The position numbers and the translations under genes were made by a program. A stretch of 64,000 nt of DNA from contig JAIUOC010000002.1 of the NCBI GenBank assembly GCA_020161265.1, forward strand, positions 248,001 through 312,000, in the 5' to 3' direction. A model generated the notes under the pieces. The model searched no databases and was not told where the DNA came from. It saw only the letters and a list, made by a program, of their open reading frames with translations. Positions 8,739-16,641 of this stretch are shown here, in pieces (the first letter of the stretch is position 1; each line of letters opens with the position of its first letter). Source of the stretch: Chloroflexota bacterium. Its GTDB lineage: Bacteria > Chloroflexota > Chloroflexia > Chloroflexales > Herpetosiphonaceae.

Positions 8739-9491
8739 ATGGCAATCAGAATCTACAATCAATCGCAAATTAATGAAATGCGCAAAGCCGGCCAATTGGT
8801 TGCCCAAGCTCATGCCATGTTGCGCGAATATGTGGTGGCTGGAGCAGTCTTGCTTGAGCTTGATCAGCGGGTCGAGCAATTTTTGCGTGATCATGGCGCA
8901 ACGCCATCATTCAAAGGCCATGGCGGTTTTCCAGCCTCAACCTGTATCTCGGTTAACGATGTGGTGTGCCATGGCATTCCCGATAAATCGCGGCTGAGCA
9001 ATGGCGATATTGTTTCAATCGATATTGGAGCATGTTTAGATGGCTGGCATGGCGATTCGTGTGTAACCTACGCGGTAGGCAAGCTCGATTCGCAAAGCGC
9101 CAAGTTGATGAAGGTAACCGAGGAAGCGATGTGGCGTGGGATTGCCCAAGCCCGCGCCGGCAAAACCATCGGCGATATTGGCGCAGCAATGCAAGAATAC
9201 ACCGAAAGCCAAGGGTTTTCGGTGGTGCGCGAATACACCGGCCACGGCATTGGTCGCAAAATGCATGAAACACCACCCGATGTTTTTAATTTTGGCGAAT
9301 GGGGCAAAGGGCTAAAACTGCGAGCAGGCATGACGCTGACAATCGAACCAATTGTCAACATCGGCTCGGCCCGCACCCGCTTGCTGCGCGATGGCTGGAC
9401 CGCCAAAACTGCCGATGGCTCACGTTCGGCTCAATTTGAACATCAACTAGCGATCACCACTGGTGATCCGGAAATTTTAACCAAATTATGA
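8739..9491 (+). CDS. Methionine aminopeptidase type I (second copy, tandem paralogue)
   Basis: A tandem duplicate of the preceding gene; most residues are identical. It keeps the same metal ligands and substrate His (VVCHGIPD, VSIDIGAC, HGDSCV, GHGIGRKMHETP, TIEPIV, QFEHQ), so it should be catalytic. The main difference is in the substrate-pocket loop after the His ligand: HETPPDVFNFG, one residue longer than HEAPTVLHYG in copy one. This could shift specificity for the second residue or the metal. It ends in an ATGA overlap with lspA, placing protein N-terminal maturation and lipoprotein maturation in one transcript. Confidence 0.92.
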   Translation: MAIRIYNQSQINEMRKAGQLVAQAHAMLREYVVAGAVLLELDQRVEQFLRDHGATPSFKGHGGFPASTCISVNDVVCHGIPDKSRLSNGDIVSIDIGACLDGWHGDSCVTYAVGKLDSQSAKLMKVTEEAMWRGIAQARAGKTIGDIGAAMQEYTESQGFSVVREYTGHGIGRKMHETPPDVFNFGEWGKGLKLRAGMTLTIEPIVNIGSARTRLLRDGWTAKTADGSRSAQFEHQLAITTGDPEILTKL

Positions 9492-9988
9492 AATTAACCA
9501 AACGCTATCTAAGTCTTGGAATGATGGTTTTAGCAATTTTGGCGCTTGATCGCTGGATCAAATGGTGGGCGCTCGACACGCTTACACCCTTGGGCAATCC
9601 AGGCCACGAGCCAATTCCTGGCATTTTACGGCTGGTTTATGTTGAAAATCGTGGCGTGGCGTTTGGCTTTTTGCAAAATAATTCGCTGCTGCTTGGCATT
9701 ATGGCGCTGGGCGTAATTGCTTTTATGCTGATTCGTTCACGCACATGGTTTGGCGAGGCGGGCTTGCTTGGCCAAATTTCAGTGGCGGCGATTATTGCTG
9801 GCGGCTTGGGCAACGTTATCGATCGCTTTATCTATGGCTTTGTGGTCGATATGATTCATTTGATTCCGCTGCCAATTTTCCAAGTGTTTAACATTGCCGA
9901 TATGGCGATTTCGTTTGGCGCAGTGGGCTTGTTTATCACCCTCTGGCGCGAAGATGCGGCCAAACGGCGCAGCGAACAAACTGCCTAA
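9488..9988 (+). CDS. lspA: Lipoprotein signal peptidase (signal peptidase II)
   Basis: Membrane aspartyl protease that cleaves the signal peptide of prolipoproteins. Four transmembrane helices are visible. The family motifs are present: VENRGVAFG near residue 52, and the two catalytic Asp boxes GGLGNVIDR (about 102) and VFNIADMAIS (about 140). The 166-residue length is typical. The start codon overlaps the stop of the second methionine aminopeptidase gene (ATGA). It is the last gene of the run before a strong terminator. Lipoproteins with lipoboxes encoded in this window (the OppA-like protein and the beta-propeller protein near 63 kb) would be substrates. Confidence 0.95.
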   Translation: MKLTKRYLSLGMMVLAILALDRWIKWWALDTLTPLGNPGHEPIPGILRLVYVENRGVAFGFLQNNSLLLGIMALGVIAFMLIRSRTWFGEAGLLGQISVAAIIAGGLGNVIDRFIYGFVVDMIHLIPLPIFQVFNIADMAISFGAVGLFITLWREDAAKRRSEQTA

Positions 9989-9994
9989 ATCAAG

Positions 9995-10020
9995 GCGCTC
10001 CTAATGCTAGGAGCGCTTTT
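9995..10020 (+). terminator. Rho-independent terminator after lspA
   Basis: Perfect nine-base-pair stem GCGCTCCTA / TAGGAGCGC with loop ATGC, then four T residues. It lies between convergent genes and may also help end the minus-strand transcript. Confidence 0.92.
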
Positions 10021-10026
10021 ACTATT

Positions 10027-11775
10027 TTAGGCTGAATAGAGTTGCACATTGTTGCGGCCAGCAGCTTTGGCTTGGTAGAGCGCATGGTCGGCTTGTTGAA
10101 TCAAGCGCTCCAAGGGAATTTCAGCGTGCGGGTAGCTCAGCGCCAAACCAAGGCTAATCGAAGTCGTAATCGATTGCTGGTTGTAAGTTAATATCTGCTG
10201 CTCAATCGCGCTGCGCAAGCGTTCGGCCACCAATAGCGCCTCGGCATTACTCACCCGCGTCAACATCACCACAAATTCCTCGCCGCCATACCGCCCAATC
10301 AAATCAGATTGGCGCAAGGTTGCTTGGGCCGTTGTGGCCACCAATTGCAGCATTTGATCGCCAATATGATGGCCATGACGATCGTTAATTTGCTTAAAAT
10401 GATCAATATCAAACAGCAAAATAGCCAAAGCATTGCCAGCCTGCCAAGCTTGTTCCAACAAGCTTTGAGCCAAGCCTAAAAAATGGCGACGATTGTATAA
10501 ACCAGTCAAACTATCGATCGTTGCCAAGCGTTCCAATTCAATTCGTTGGCGATCACGTTCTTGCATCTCAGCCACCAATTCCTGTGTTTTTTGATAATAA
10601 AACCGTGCTTGATGTTGAGCCTGAAGTACTTGATGTGTCACTTGCAATAGCCGTAACCGTTGATCTGAGCGCTCGTTAAACAGCTTTTCGCGAATCTGAT
10701 GGTAGTATTTGAAGTGGTGCAAGGCCTCGGCACAAGCGTTGGTTTGTTCGTAGACATCGGCTAGGGCTTTATGAGCCAAGGCTTGTTGGCTAAGATCATC
10801 GGTATCCAAGGCCAAAGCCAAACCAGCGTGAATCAAGGCTAAGGCTTGGGTGTAATCCGGTTGGGTTGCTACTAGCATACCACGCTGGATCAATGAAAAG
10901 ATCATATCCTCTTGAAAGCCAAGGCGCTGAGCCAACTCAAAACTAGCTTCAAACTCGGCCATGGCCCGTTCAGCTTGATCAAATCGCTGATAAACCACCC
11001 CTAAAATATTCAAAACCTCGACAATGCCCTGCGACCAATTCAGGGCTTGATACAATTCCAAGCTGGCATTGGCATAAATCAAAGCATCGTACAATTGACC
11101 ATGTTCAAGTGCAACCCAACAAGTATTATCAAGCATCGTGGCATACAAACGTTTTTGGGCTTGAGTTTCTAAAGCTTCAGGTAAGCGCTGAAAAGCCCGT
11201 TGCAAATAATTTTCGGCCTCGATAGGTTGCTCAAGCACACGATATAAATAGGCAATATTACTATTAAGAATTGTTTGCATCCATTCATTTTGGTGCATAA
11301 TCGCAATTTCTTCAGCAATCAGATAATGCTCTAGAGCTGCATCAAGCTGCGATTGCAAGGCTAAGGTTACGCCAAGAATATTATGTAATGCTAATTTATC
11401 TACCCGATTTTCAATAAACTGATCGGGCGCATCTTGGTAATAGCAAGCAGCCTGATTCTCAAAGCTAAGCAATGCATCATCAACATAATCACAATATTCG
11501 ATTGCTTTATAAAAACAACCAAGTGCATCGGCATATTTTTTATGCACACTATAAAACTTACCACGCCAATACCAACATTCAACTAAACCTTGATAATAAG
11601 GAGTATGGGCAAACATGCCATTACGAGCATGATGTTCGGCTTGATAATTTAATTTCCAAGCTTGCGCTAAATCGGTGTGGCGTAAATTTGCGGCCCATAC
11701 ATTCAATAAATCGATCGTATGTGCAGGATTTGTCGATTGTTTTAATGCGTGTTGGATTTGGAGTGTTACTACCAT
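10027..11775 (-). CDS. TPR-GGDEF diguanylate cyclase
   Basis: Probable diguanylate cyclase making the second messenger c-di-GMP. Residues 1-370 are a helical TPR array (for example ALEHYLIAEEIAIM, AMAEFEASFELAQRLGF, ALHHFKYYHQIREK). A coiled-coil stretch (about 375-410) then leads into a GGDEF domain (about 415-580) beginning at LATIDSLTGLYNRR. The catalytic motif is GGEEF near residue 500. There is no membrane segment or receiver domain, so the TPR array is presumably the sensing or docking part. The ATG at 11775 has only a weak Shine-Dalgarno. The gene is divergent from the Roadblock gene across a 305-base region. Confidence 0.9.
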   Translation of the reverse strand: MVVTLQIQHALKQSTNPAHTIDLLNVWAANLRHTDLAQAWKLNYQAEHHARNGMFAHTPYYQGLVECWYWRGKFYSVHKKYADALGCFYKAIEYCDYVDDALLSFENQAACYYQDAPDQFIENRVDKLALHNILGVTLALQSQLDAALEHYLIAEEIAIMHQNEWMQTILNSNIAYLYRVLEQPIEAENYLQRAFQRLPEALETQAQKRLYATMLDNTCWVALEHGQLYDALIYANASLELYQALNWSQGIVEVLNILGVVYQRFDQAERAMAEFEASFELAQRLGFQEDMIFSLIQRGMLVATQPDYTQALALIHAGLALALDTDDLSQQALAHKALADVYEQTNACAEALHHFKYYHQIREKLFNERSDQRLRLLQVTHQVLQAQHQARFYYQKTQELVAEMQERDRQRIELERLATIDSLTGLYNRRHFLGLAQSLLEQAWQAGNALAILLFDIDHFKQINDRHGHHIGDQMLQLVATTAQATLRQSDLIGRYGGEEFVVMLTRVSNAEALLVAERLRSAIEQQILTYNQQSITTSISLGLALSYPHAEIPLERLIQQADHALYQAKAAGRNNVQLYSA

Positions 11776-11914
11776 AGTAAACTTTCGTTGGCAAGCTTCT
11801 TGCTCTATAGATAGCTAAAATTGCGATTCAGCAATCAACCTATAATCAATAACAAAACTTTAACATAAGCATAATCTTTGTGCCATCCCCTATATGGTGC
11901 AACCCATATTTGGT

Positions 11915-11942
11915 AAAATCTACCGCTTAGGGTAGATTTTTT
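11915..11942 (+). terminator. Orphan terminator-like hairpin
   Basis: Stem AAAATCTACC / GGTAGATTTT with a six-base loop and trailing T residues. No plus-strand gene lies upstream within the gap, so it could end a small RNA or, because the stem is A-rich on the left, work in either direction. Confidence 0.55.
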
Positions 11943-11960
11943 GCAACGTAGGTGATTAGT

Positions 11961-11976
11961 TTGCTTACGTAAGCAA
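11961..11976. promoter_or_regulatory. Perfect 16-bp palindrome TTGCTTACGTAAGCAA, candidate operator
   Basis: The sequence is identical to its reverse complement over 16 bases, typical of a site for a homodimeric regulator. It lies about 30 bases upstream of the likely -35 box of the Roadblock gene. The binding protein is unknown. Confidence 0.5.
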
Positions 11977-12080
11977 TTTTGTTAGGAAATTGATCTAGAC
12001 TGTCTACAAATGCTATTTTTAGCTGCACACTAGATGCAGTTCAGGCTCAACACCAACGATCATACAGGAGCATCGTAGCC

Positions 12081-12962
12081 ATGACAACCCAGCGAATCTT
12101 AGTCGTTGGCGCTGAAGCAGCACCAAAAACCCAGTTTATTCAGCAAATCTGTGATACATGGAGCAGCCATGAGCTTGAGCTTTCGAGCATGCCAAGCTCG
12201 CAAAGCATCGCCATGGATATAGGCCATTTAGACTACGCCGAACAGCGTTCAGTCTGGTATGGCATCCCCGCGAGTGCTAGCCCAGTGTTGCACGACCTTG
12301 CGCAAACCGTAACTAGCTGTATTGTGTTAATCGATTCAATCAACGATAATGCAGCTATGCTCACATTGGCCGACCAAATCCAGCCCTGGATTACTGGCCC
12401 TGTCGTTTTGCTTGTATCACAGCAATCCAACTTACCCGCCCATCTCCGCAACGCCTTAGATCATTCAAGCCATCACATAGTAGACAGTTACAACATGAAT
12501 AAACCAGAATCAATCCAACGCATCATGACCGCCTTGGGTGGTACACTTCCCACCGCTAGCTCTGTCCAAAAAGAATATATTACGCCCGATAACTTTGATC
12601 AATCAGCTGAGGTGCAAGCGCTATTTGAGCAATTAGCCCATCATAGCACCGATCTGATTGGCACAGCATTAATCGCTGCCAATGGCGATCTGCTGGTTTC
12701 AACCTTGCCCCAAGCGATTAATCCTGAGCAACTTGCAGCAATCGGTAGCCCATGGCTGCGGATTGCCGATAAAGTTGCGGCAAGTGCCGCCCTAGGCCAA
12801 ACCGAAGAAAGCATTATTCGGACGGCGCAAGGCTTGTGTCTGATTCGGCCAATTCACAGCCATATTCTAATTACGCTGCTGAATCCACACGCCAATCTTG
12901 GTCTCTATTGGCTCAATCTTGCCGAAATCGAGCAGCCCTTAACTGAGTTATTGGCTGCCTGA
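12081..12962 (+). CDS. GTPase-like domain fused to Roadblock/LC7 domain
   Basis: A 293-residue protein with two parts. Residues 1-155 look like a Ras/MglA-type GTPase fold: a first strand ILVVGAEAAPKTQF in the P-loop position, but the usual GxxxxGK[ST] is degraded to GAEAAPKT, and strands CIVLIDSIND and GPVVLLVSQQ follow. Residues 172-290 match a Roadblock/LC7 domain (LFEQLAHHSTDLIGTALIAANGDLL, then ADKVAASAALG and IRTAQGLCLIRPI). In gliding bacteria such domains pair as MglA (GTPase) and MglB (Roadblock regulator). Here both are on one chain and the GTPase half may no longer hydrolyse GTP. It stands alone with its own promoter and terminator. Confidence 0.65.
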   Translation: MTTQRILVVGAEAAPKTQFIQQICDTWSSHELELSSMPSSQSIAMDIGHLDYAEQRSVWYGIPASASPVLHDLAQTVTSCIVLIDSINDNAAMLTLADQIQPWITGPVVLLVSQQSNLPAHLRNALDHSSHHIVDSYNMNKPESIQRIMTALGGTLPTASSVQKEYITPDNFDQSAEVQALFEQLAHHSTDLIGTALIAANGDLLVSTLPQAINPEQLAAIGSPWLRIADKVAASAALGQTEESIIRTAQGLCLIRPIHSHILITLLNPHANLGLYWLNLAEIEQPLTELLAA

Positions 12963-12979
12963 TGAACCGCTCGACAAGC

Positions 12980-13021
12980 GCATCCTGCTAGGAGTATCGC
13001 TAGCAGGATGCGGCATTTTTT
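12980..13021 (+). terminator. Rho-independent terminator after Roadblock gene
   Basis: Twelve-base-pair stem GCATCCTGCTAG / CTAGCAGGATGC, eight-base loop, then a T run at 13016-13021. It is placed between convergent genes. Confidence 0.92.
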
Positions 13022-13024
13022 TAG

Positions 13025-14095
13025 TTATTGAGTGACGTAGGGCAGGAATGAATGATATTGAGGAATAACCACGGTTGCGCTAACTGAAGGCGTAGCACTG
13101 GCAGTCATCGAAGGGGTTACGCTAGGAATTGTGGTTACTGTCGCACTTGGGGTAAGCGTATTGCTTGGGGTAGCAGTTGCGCTCGCCGTCGCCGTTGGGG
13201 TAGCGGTACGGGTCGCAGTTGGCGTTGCGGTTGGCGTGCGGGTAGCAGTTGGCGAAACCGTTCCAGGTGTGACGGTTACCACTGGCGAACCATCAACTTG
13301 AGCTTCAACAATCGCTTGAATCGCAGTTGGTACATTCGAGAGAAAATCGTAGCCAGTCATACTTTCAATATAATCGACGCTGACCCGATATTGCTCCCAA
13401 GCATTACTCCGAATTCCTTGATCATTCGGCATCCAAATCCCAATTACGCGGGTATTGGCGGCCACACGATTGGCATCATCATTCCCCACAGGCAGCACCA
13501 CAATCACCTTCCACGTTACCGCGGGAATTAACACCCGACCACTAGCAATCGTGCCTTTCGTACCATAGCCACCACTAATAATGTATAACTCATTGCCAGC
13601 GCGTGCCCAGGTACGACTATCGTTTTCCAAATCGTTCCATGGGCCTTGGTTATTATCGGGCGCTTGAGGAATAATATTCGACATGATAAAGGTTTGATCG
13701 TTGGCTGCTCGCGAGCTTGTGCGGTCGCCCGATGGGGTCATATGGCCACGATCATAGCCGCTACCGCTGTAGTCGCTGGTTGCGACGCGATACCAACCAC
13801 TGGGCAAACTGGTATCAACCGCAAAATCGCCGCGCGAAGTGCTGCCCAAATCTTGCACCTCCAAGTGCCAACTAACCCAGGCTGGAATTCCCGCATCGCG
13901 CTGATAGGCCAAGGCATACTGCGTGCGTTCAATTAAATAATTATTTGGCACTAATGGATCAGCCACAGCATTGCTAGGGTTGCCTAGTGTGAGGTGTAAA
14001 CTATCGTTGGGAGCCGCTTGAGTAGTCGGTTGACGCAGGCCTAGCGCCAACAATCCTAAAACGAGTAGACCAAGAAGCCGACGCAGACCAGTCAT
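13025..14095 (-). CDS. Secreted DNA/RNA non-specific endonuclease with LP tail
   Basis: Exported His-Me-finger nuclease of the NucA/Serratia endonuclease family that degrades DNA and RNA outside the cell. A signal peptide (GLRRLLGLLVLGLLALGL, Ala-Ala cleavage region) is followed by the nuclease domain with the catalytic box YDRGHMTPSGDR and the metal-ligand Asn stretch SNIIPQAPDNNQGPWNDLE. The C-terminal 90 residues are a low-complexity Thr/Pro/Ala/Ser linker and the protein ends HSFLPYVTQ. ATG 14095 is preferred because GAAAGGA precedes it; an upstream in-frame start at 14140 would spoil the signal peptide. A role in nutrient scavenging or predation fits, by inference. Confidence 0.9.
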   Translation of the reverse strand: MTGLRRLLGLLVLGLLALGLRQPTTQAAPNDSLHLTLGNPSNAVADPLVPNNYLIERTQYALAYQRDAGIPAWVSWHLEVQDLGSTSRGDFAVDTSLPSGWYRVATSDYSGSGYDRGHMTPSGDRTSSRAANDQTFIMSNIIPQAPDNNQGPWNDLENDSRTWARAGNELYIISGGYGTKGTIASGRVLIPAVTWKVIVVLPVGNDDANRVAANTRVIGIWMPNDQGIRSNAWEQYRVSVDYIESMTGYDFLSNVPTAIQAIVEAQVDGSPVVTVTPGTVSPTATRTPTATPTATRTATPTATASATATPSNTLTPSATVTTIPSVTPSMTASATPSVSATVVIPQYHSFLPYVTQ

Positions 14096-14315
14096 GACAG
14101 CAATGTCCTTTCGCAATGAAAGTATGATGATAGCTTGCATACTGTACCATAGCTGTCTAGGCGTTAATCAGCAACGCGACCTCAGCAAAATCCTGCTTGC
14201 CTATCCCATCACCTGTTTGGGGGATATAGGACTACTCGAACGTTATCATATGATCATACTTGCAATTTCAGAAATTAGCTGTATCGTTACAGAAGTGAAG
14301 TAAGACCCATGCTTT

Positions 14316-14353
14316 GCAAAAACGAGCCGCTCTAGAAAGCGCTCGTTTTTTTG
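14316..14353. terminator. Orphan bidirectional terminator-like hairpin
   Basis: GCAAAAACGAGC pairs with GCTCGTTTTTTTGC around a 13-base loop (slightly unequal A and T runs). There is a T run on the right for the plus strand and one on the left for the minus strand. No annotated gene ends here, so an unrecognised short transcript may. Confidence 0.6.
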
Positions 14354-14382
14354 CAATCTACAGATGCAAAACCGCGGCAATG

Positions 14383-14416
14383 AAGCTGGCGAGGCAGGCG
14401 TAGCACTCGCCAGCTT
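14383..14416 (+). promoter_or_regulatory. Leader hairpin upstream of MFS gene
   Basis: Perfect 11-base-pair stem AAGCTGGCGAG / CTCGCCAGCTT with a 12-base loop, about 78 bases before the MFS start. It is followed by TGTTGTATG rather than a clean T run, so it may be an attenuator or mRNA stabiliser rather than a full terminator. Confidence 0.5.
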
Positions 14417-14493
14417 TGTTGTATGCGCAAAATACCCAGCATGGCTTCCTTTCACGCGTTGGCATATTGTTGGAATCTATGAGGAGTCAGCGT

Positions 14494-15681
14494 ATGGGCA
14501 GCCGTTTGGCGCTCTGGCGGTCGAATGCACGTCCCGGGGTTCGGGGTAGTTTGTACTATTTATGTTTTTGGTCAAGTGTTGGGATGTATATTCCATTCAT
14601 TAATGTGTATTTCACCAACCTTGGCTTAAGTGGGCAACAAATAGCCATGTTTGGGGCAATTAGCCCGCTAGCAGTGCTGTTGTTCAACCCATTGGTGGGT
14701 GCAACAGCCGATCGACGTGGCTGGCATGTGCAGTTACTCCTAAGCATGTTGGCTTTAACGGGCTTAAGCCAAATTGCCTTGGCATTTCCAACAACCTTCT
14801 TTACAATCTTGCCAGTGATGGTCGTTTTGGCAGTGGTACGCGGGCCAATTGCGCCATTGGCTGATAGCATGATTGCAGGTATGGCCGTGCGTCATCAACT
14901 GGCCTATGGCAAATTGCGGCTCTGGGGTTCGGTTGGCTATGCCGTCACCTCATTATTAGGTGGCATTTGGTGGGCCAAAACGGGCTATCCAACCATGTTT
15001 ATTTTGACTGGCTTGATGACTGGCTTGGTTGCGATCGTGGCCAATAGCCTTGATCATACGCCTGAATTGCGCAAAACTGCCACCAAATCGGCGAAAGCGC
15101 CCCGTGATGCCGCTTTTATCGCAATTGTGGTGATCACGAGTTTGGTTGGGGCCGCCTTCAGCATGGTTTCAATGTTCGATGGCAACCTCATCCAACGGAT
15201 CAGCGGTAGCACCATCATGCTAGGAGTTTTACCATGTGTCATCGCCAGCACTGAAGTCCCAGTAATGCTCAACGCCGATCGGGTGATCGCACGCTTTGGC
15301 ACAGCTAAAACGCTGGCCGCATCAACCTTGATTCTTGGACTGGGGTTTATTGGCAGCGGCATGGTGAGCGAAGCTTGGATGTTAATTCCAATTGGCATGT
15401 TTCGGGCTTGTGGATTTGGCTTGTACTCGGTCGCGATCATTCGCCTGATTACCGAGCGCATTCCAACCACCTTGCTGGCAACCGCGCAAGGCCTGATTAG
15501 TGCAATCGCTGGTGGTTTGTCGCCATTGTTGGCAACCCAAGCTGGTGGTTATATGTTCGATATATCAGGGCCACAATTGGTCTTTATTGTCGCCGGCTTG
15601 TGCATTGGCTTGGCAACTTTGGTCGTTTGGCTAGGCTTAAAACTAAATTGGTTCAAACCAATCGCTCAAACTAACGCCTAA
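14494..15681 (+). CDS. MFS transporter, LacY/PPP-like family
   Basis: Twelve-helix major facilitator transporter of the MFS_1-like group (related to 3-phenylpropionate and nucleoside:H+ symporters). The N-terminal pattern SLYYLCFWSSVGMYIPFINVYFTNLGLSGQQI is characteristic, with the loop ADRRGWHVQ between helices 2 and 3. Cargo is unknown. I start it at ATG 14494, because GAGGAG sits seven bases upstream; in-frame starts at 14416 and 14479 give implausible polar extensions. The length is then 395 residues, normal for the family. It is monocistronic, with hairpins in its leader and a terminator after it. Confidence 0.85.
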   Translation: MGSRLALWRSNARPGVRGSLYYLCFWSSVGMYIPFINVYFTNLGLSGQQIAMFGAISPLAVLLFNPLVGATADRRGWHVQLLLSMLALTGLSQIALAFPTTFFTILPVMVVLAVVRGPIAPLADSMIAGMAVRHQLAYGKLRLWGSVGYAVTSLLGGIWWAKTGYPTMFILTGLMTGLVAIVANSLDHTPELRKTATKSAKAPRDAAFIAIVVITSLVGAAFSMVSMFDGNLIQRISGSTIMLGVLPCVIASTEVPVMLNADRVIARFGTAKTLAASTLILGLGFIGSGMVSEAWMLIPIGMFRACGFGLYSVAIIRLITERIPTTLLATAQGLISAIAGGLSPLLATQAGGYMFDISGPQLVFIVAGLCIGLATLVVWLGLKLNWFKPIAQTNA

Positions 15682-15702
15682 ATTCACTATTTGCTTTGCT
15701 CG

Positions 15703-15734
15703 CAGCATCACCCATCAAAGGGTGGTGCTGTTTT
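15703..15734 (+). terminator. Rho-independent terminator after MFS gene
   Basis: Eleven-base-pair stem CAGCATCACCC / GGGTGGTGCTG (one T-G pair), loop ATCAAA, then TTTT. Confidence 0.88.
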
Positions 15735-15811
15735 GATGTTAACCAAACTTGACAGCAACCACCGCATTGCGTAGAGTGGCAACTATTAATTATTAGTTAA
15801 AGGTAGGTTGT

Positions 15812-16633
15812 ATGCTTGTTCGCACTCATGCTGTACGTTGGCTATTGTTTGTAAGTTTGTTCATGGTTTTGCTTGGCAGCTATGCTTGGCAACAACAGAG
15901 CTTTGCCCAACATCCGGCCACAATCACCAATCCTTGGGCCATTCGCCAAGGCCAAGCTACCTATTACACCGCCACTGGTTTGGGCAATTGTAGTATTCCT
16001 GTGCCCAGCGATTTGCTATTTGGGGCCATGAATAACCCCGATTACGCTACAGCCGATTATTGTGGCGCGTTCGTTAAAATTACAGGCCCATTGGGATCGG
16101 TCACAGTTCAAATTACCGACCGCTGCCCTGAATGCCAAACTGGTCATATTGACCTTAGCCCGCAAGCCTTCGACCGGATCGCCAATCGAGTTACGGGCAT
16201 TGTGCCAATCAGTTGGCAGTTGATCAGCAATCCAGCCACCACAGGCAAGGTTAGTTATCATTTCAAAGATGGCAGCAGCCAATGGTGGACGGCGGTGCAG
16301 CCACGCAATCATCGCAATGCAATTGCCAAATTTGAATATCGCATGGGCCAAGCAGCGTATAAAATTGCTCCACGCTTTATTTTCAATTATTTTATTGCCG
16401 AGGCGGGCATGGGTACTGGCCCCTACAGCTTTCGCACCACCGATGTGTATGGCAATATGATTGTTGACGAAAATATTGTGCTTGGCGATGATGTAATTCG
16501 CACCGGAACCCAGCAATTTCCCTATATGGCTCCGCCTGGCTCGGCCACCCCGACCCCTAGCCCAACCCCACGCCCAACCATCCCACCCGAAAACTTCACC
16601 GAACATGTTTGGCTGCCCTATACTCGCAAATAG
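15812..16633 (+). CDS. Secreted bacterial expansin (EXLX-like) with LP tail
   Basis: Non-hydrolytic cell-wall-loosening protein. After a signal peptide (residues 1-33, LLFVSLFMVLLGSYAW) comes the D1 double-psi beta-barrel: GQATYYTATGLGNCS, DYATADYCGAFVKITGP, ITDRCPECQTGHIDLS with the key Asp, and AFDRIA. The D2 beta-sandwich (CBM63-like, about 145-245) has KFEYRMGQ and YSFRTTDVYGN, matching the two-domain layout of Bacillus YoaJ. It then has a Thr/Pro linker (ATPTPSPTPRPTIPP) and ends HVWLPYTRK. ATG 15812 has AGGTAGG before it. The gene is single. A target such as plant cellulose or another bacterium's peptidoglycan cannot be decided from sequence. Confidence 0.88.
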   Translation: MLVRTHAVRWLLFVSLFMVLLGSYAWQQQSFAQHPATITNPWAIRQGQATYYTATGLGNCSIPVPSDLLFGAMNNPDYATADYCGAFVKITGPLGSVTVQITDRCPECQTGHIDLSPQAFDRIANRVTGIVPISWQLISNPATTGKVSYHFKDGSSQWWTAVQPRNHRNAIAKFEYRMGQAAYKIAPRFIFNYFIAEAGMGTGPYSFRTTDVYGNMIVDENIVLGDDVIRTGTQQFPYMAPPGSATPTPSPTPRPTIPPENFTEHVWLPYTRK

Positions 16634-16641
16634 ATACGTGT

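Larger units (their letters stand above)
11776..12080. other. Divergent intergenic region with hairpins and a palindrome
   Basis: This gap lies between the GGDEF gene (minus) and the GTPase-like/Roadblock gene (plus). It holds a short hairpin (ATATGG/CCATAT, 11892-11909), a ten-base-pair stem ending in T residues (11915-11942), a perfect 16-base palindrome (11961-11976), and a possible promoter for the plus-strand gene: TTGATC at 11990-11995, an 18-base spacer and TATTTT at 12014. AGGAG about ten bases before 12081 is the Shine-Dalgarno. No coding sequence is convincing here. Confidence 0.5.
14096..14493. other. Intergenic region between nuclease and MFS genes
   Basis: About 400 bases with no convincing gene. 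It includes the nuclease promoter side, an orphan bidirectional terminator-like hairpin (14316-14353) and a second strong hairpin (14383-14416) just upstream of the MFS transporter gene. Confidence 0.5.

Noticed and set aside
13078-13265. Minisatellite repeat in the nuclease gene
   Set aside because: The repeats encode the Thr/Pro/Ala linker of the exported protein and are in frame, so they are a protein feature rather than a separate DNA repeat.
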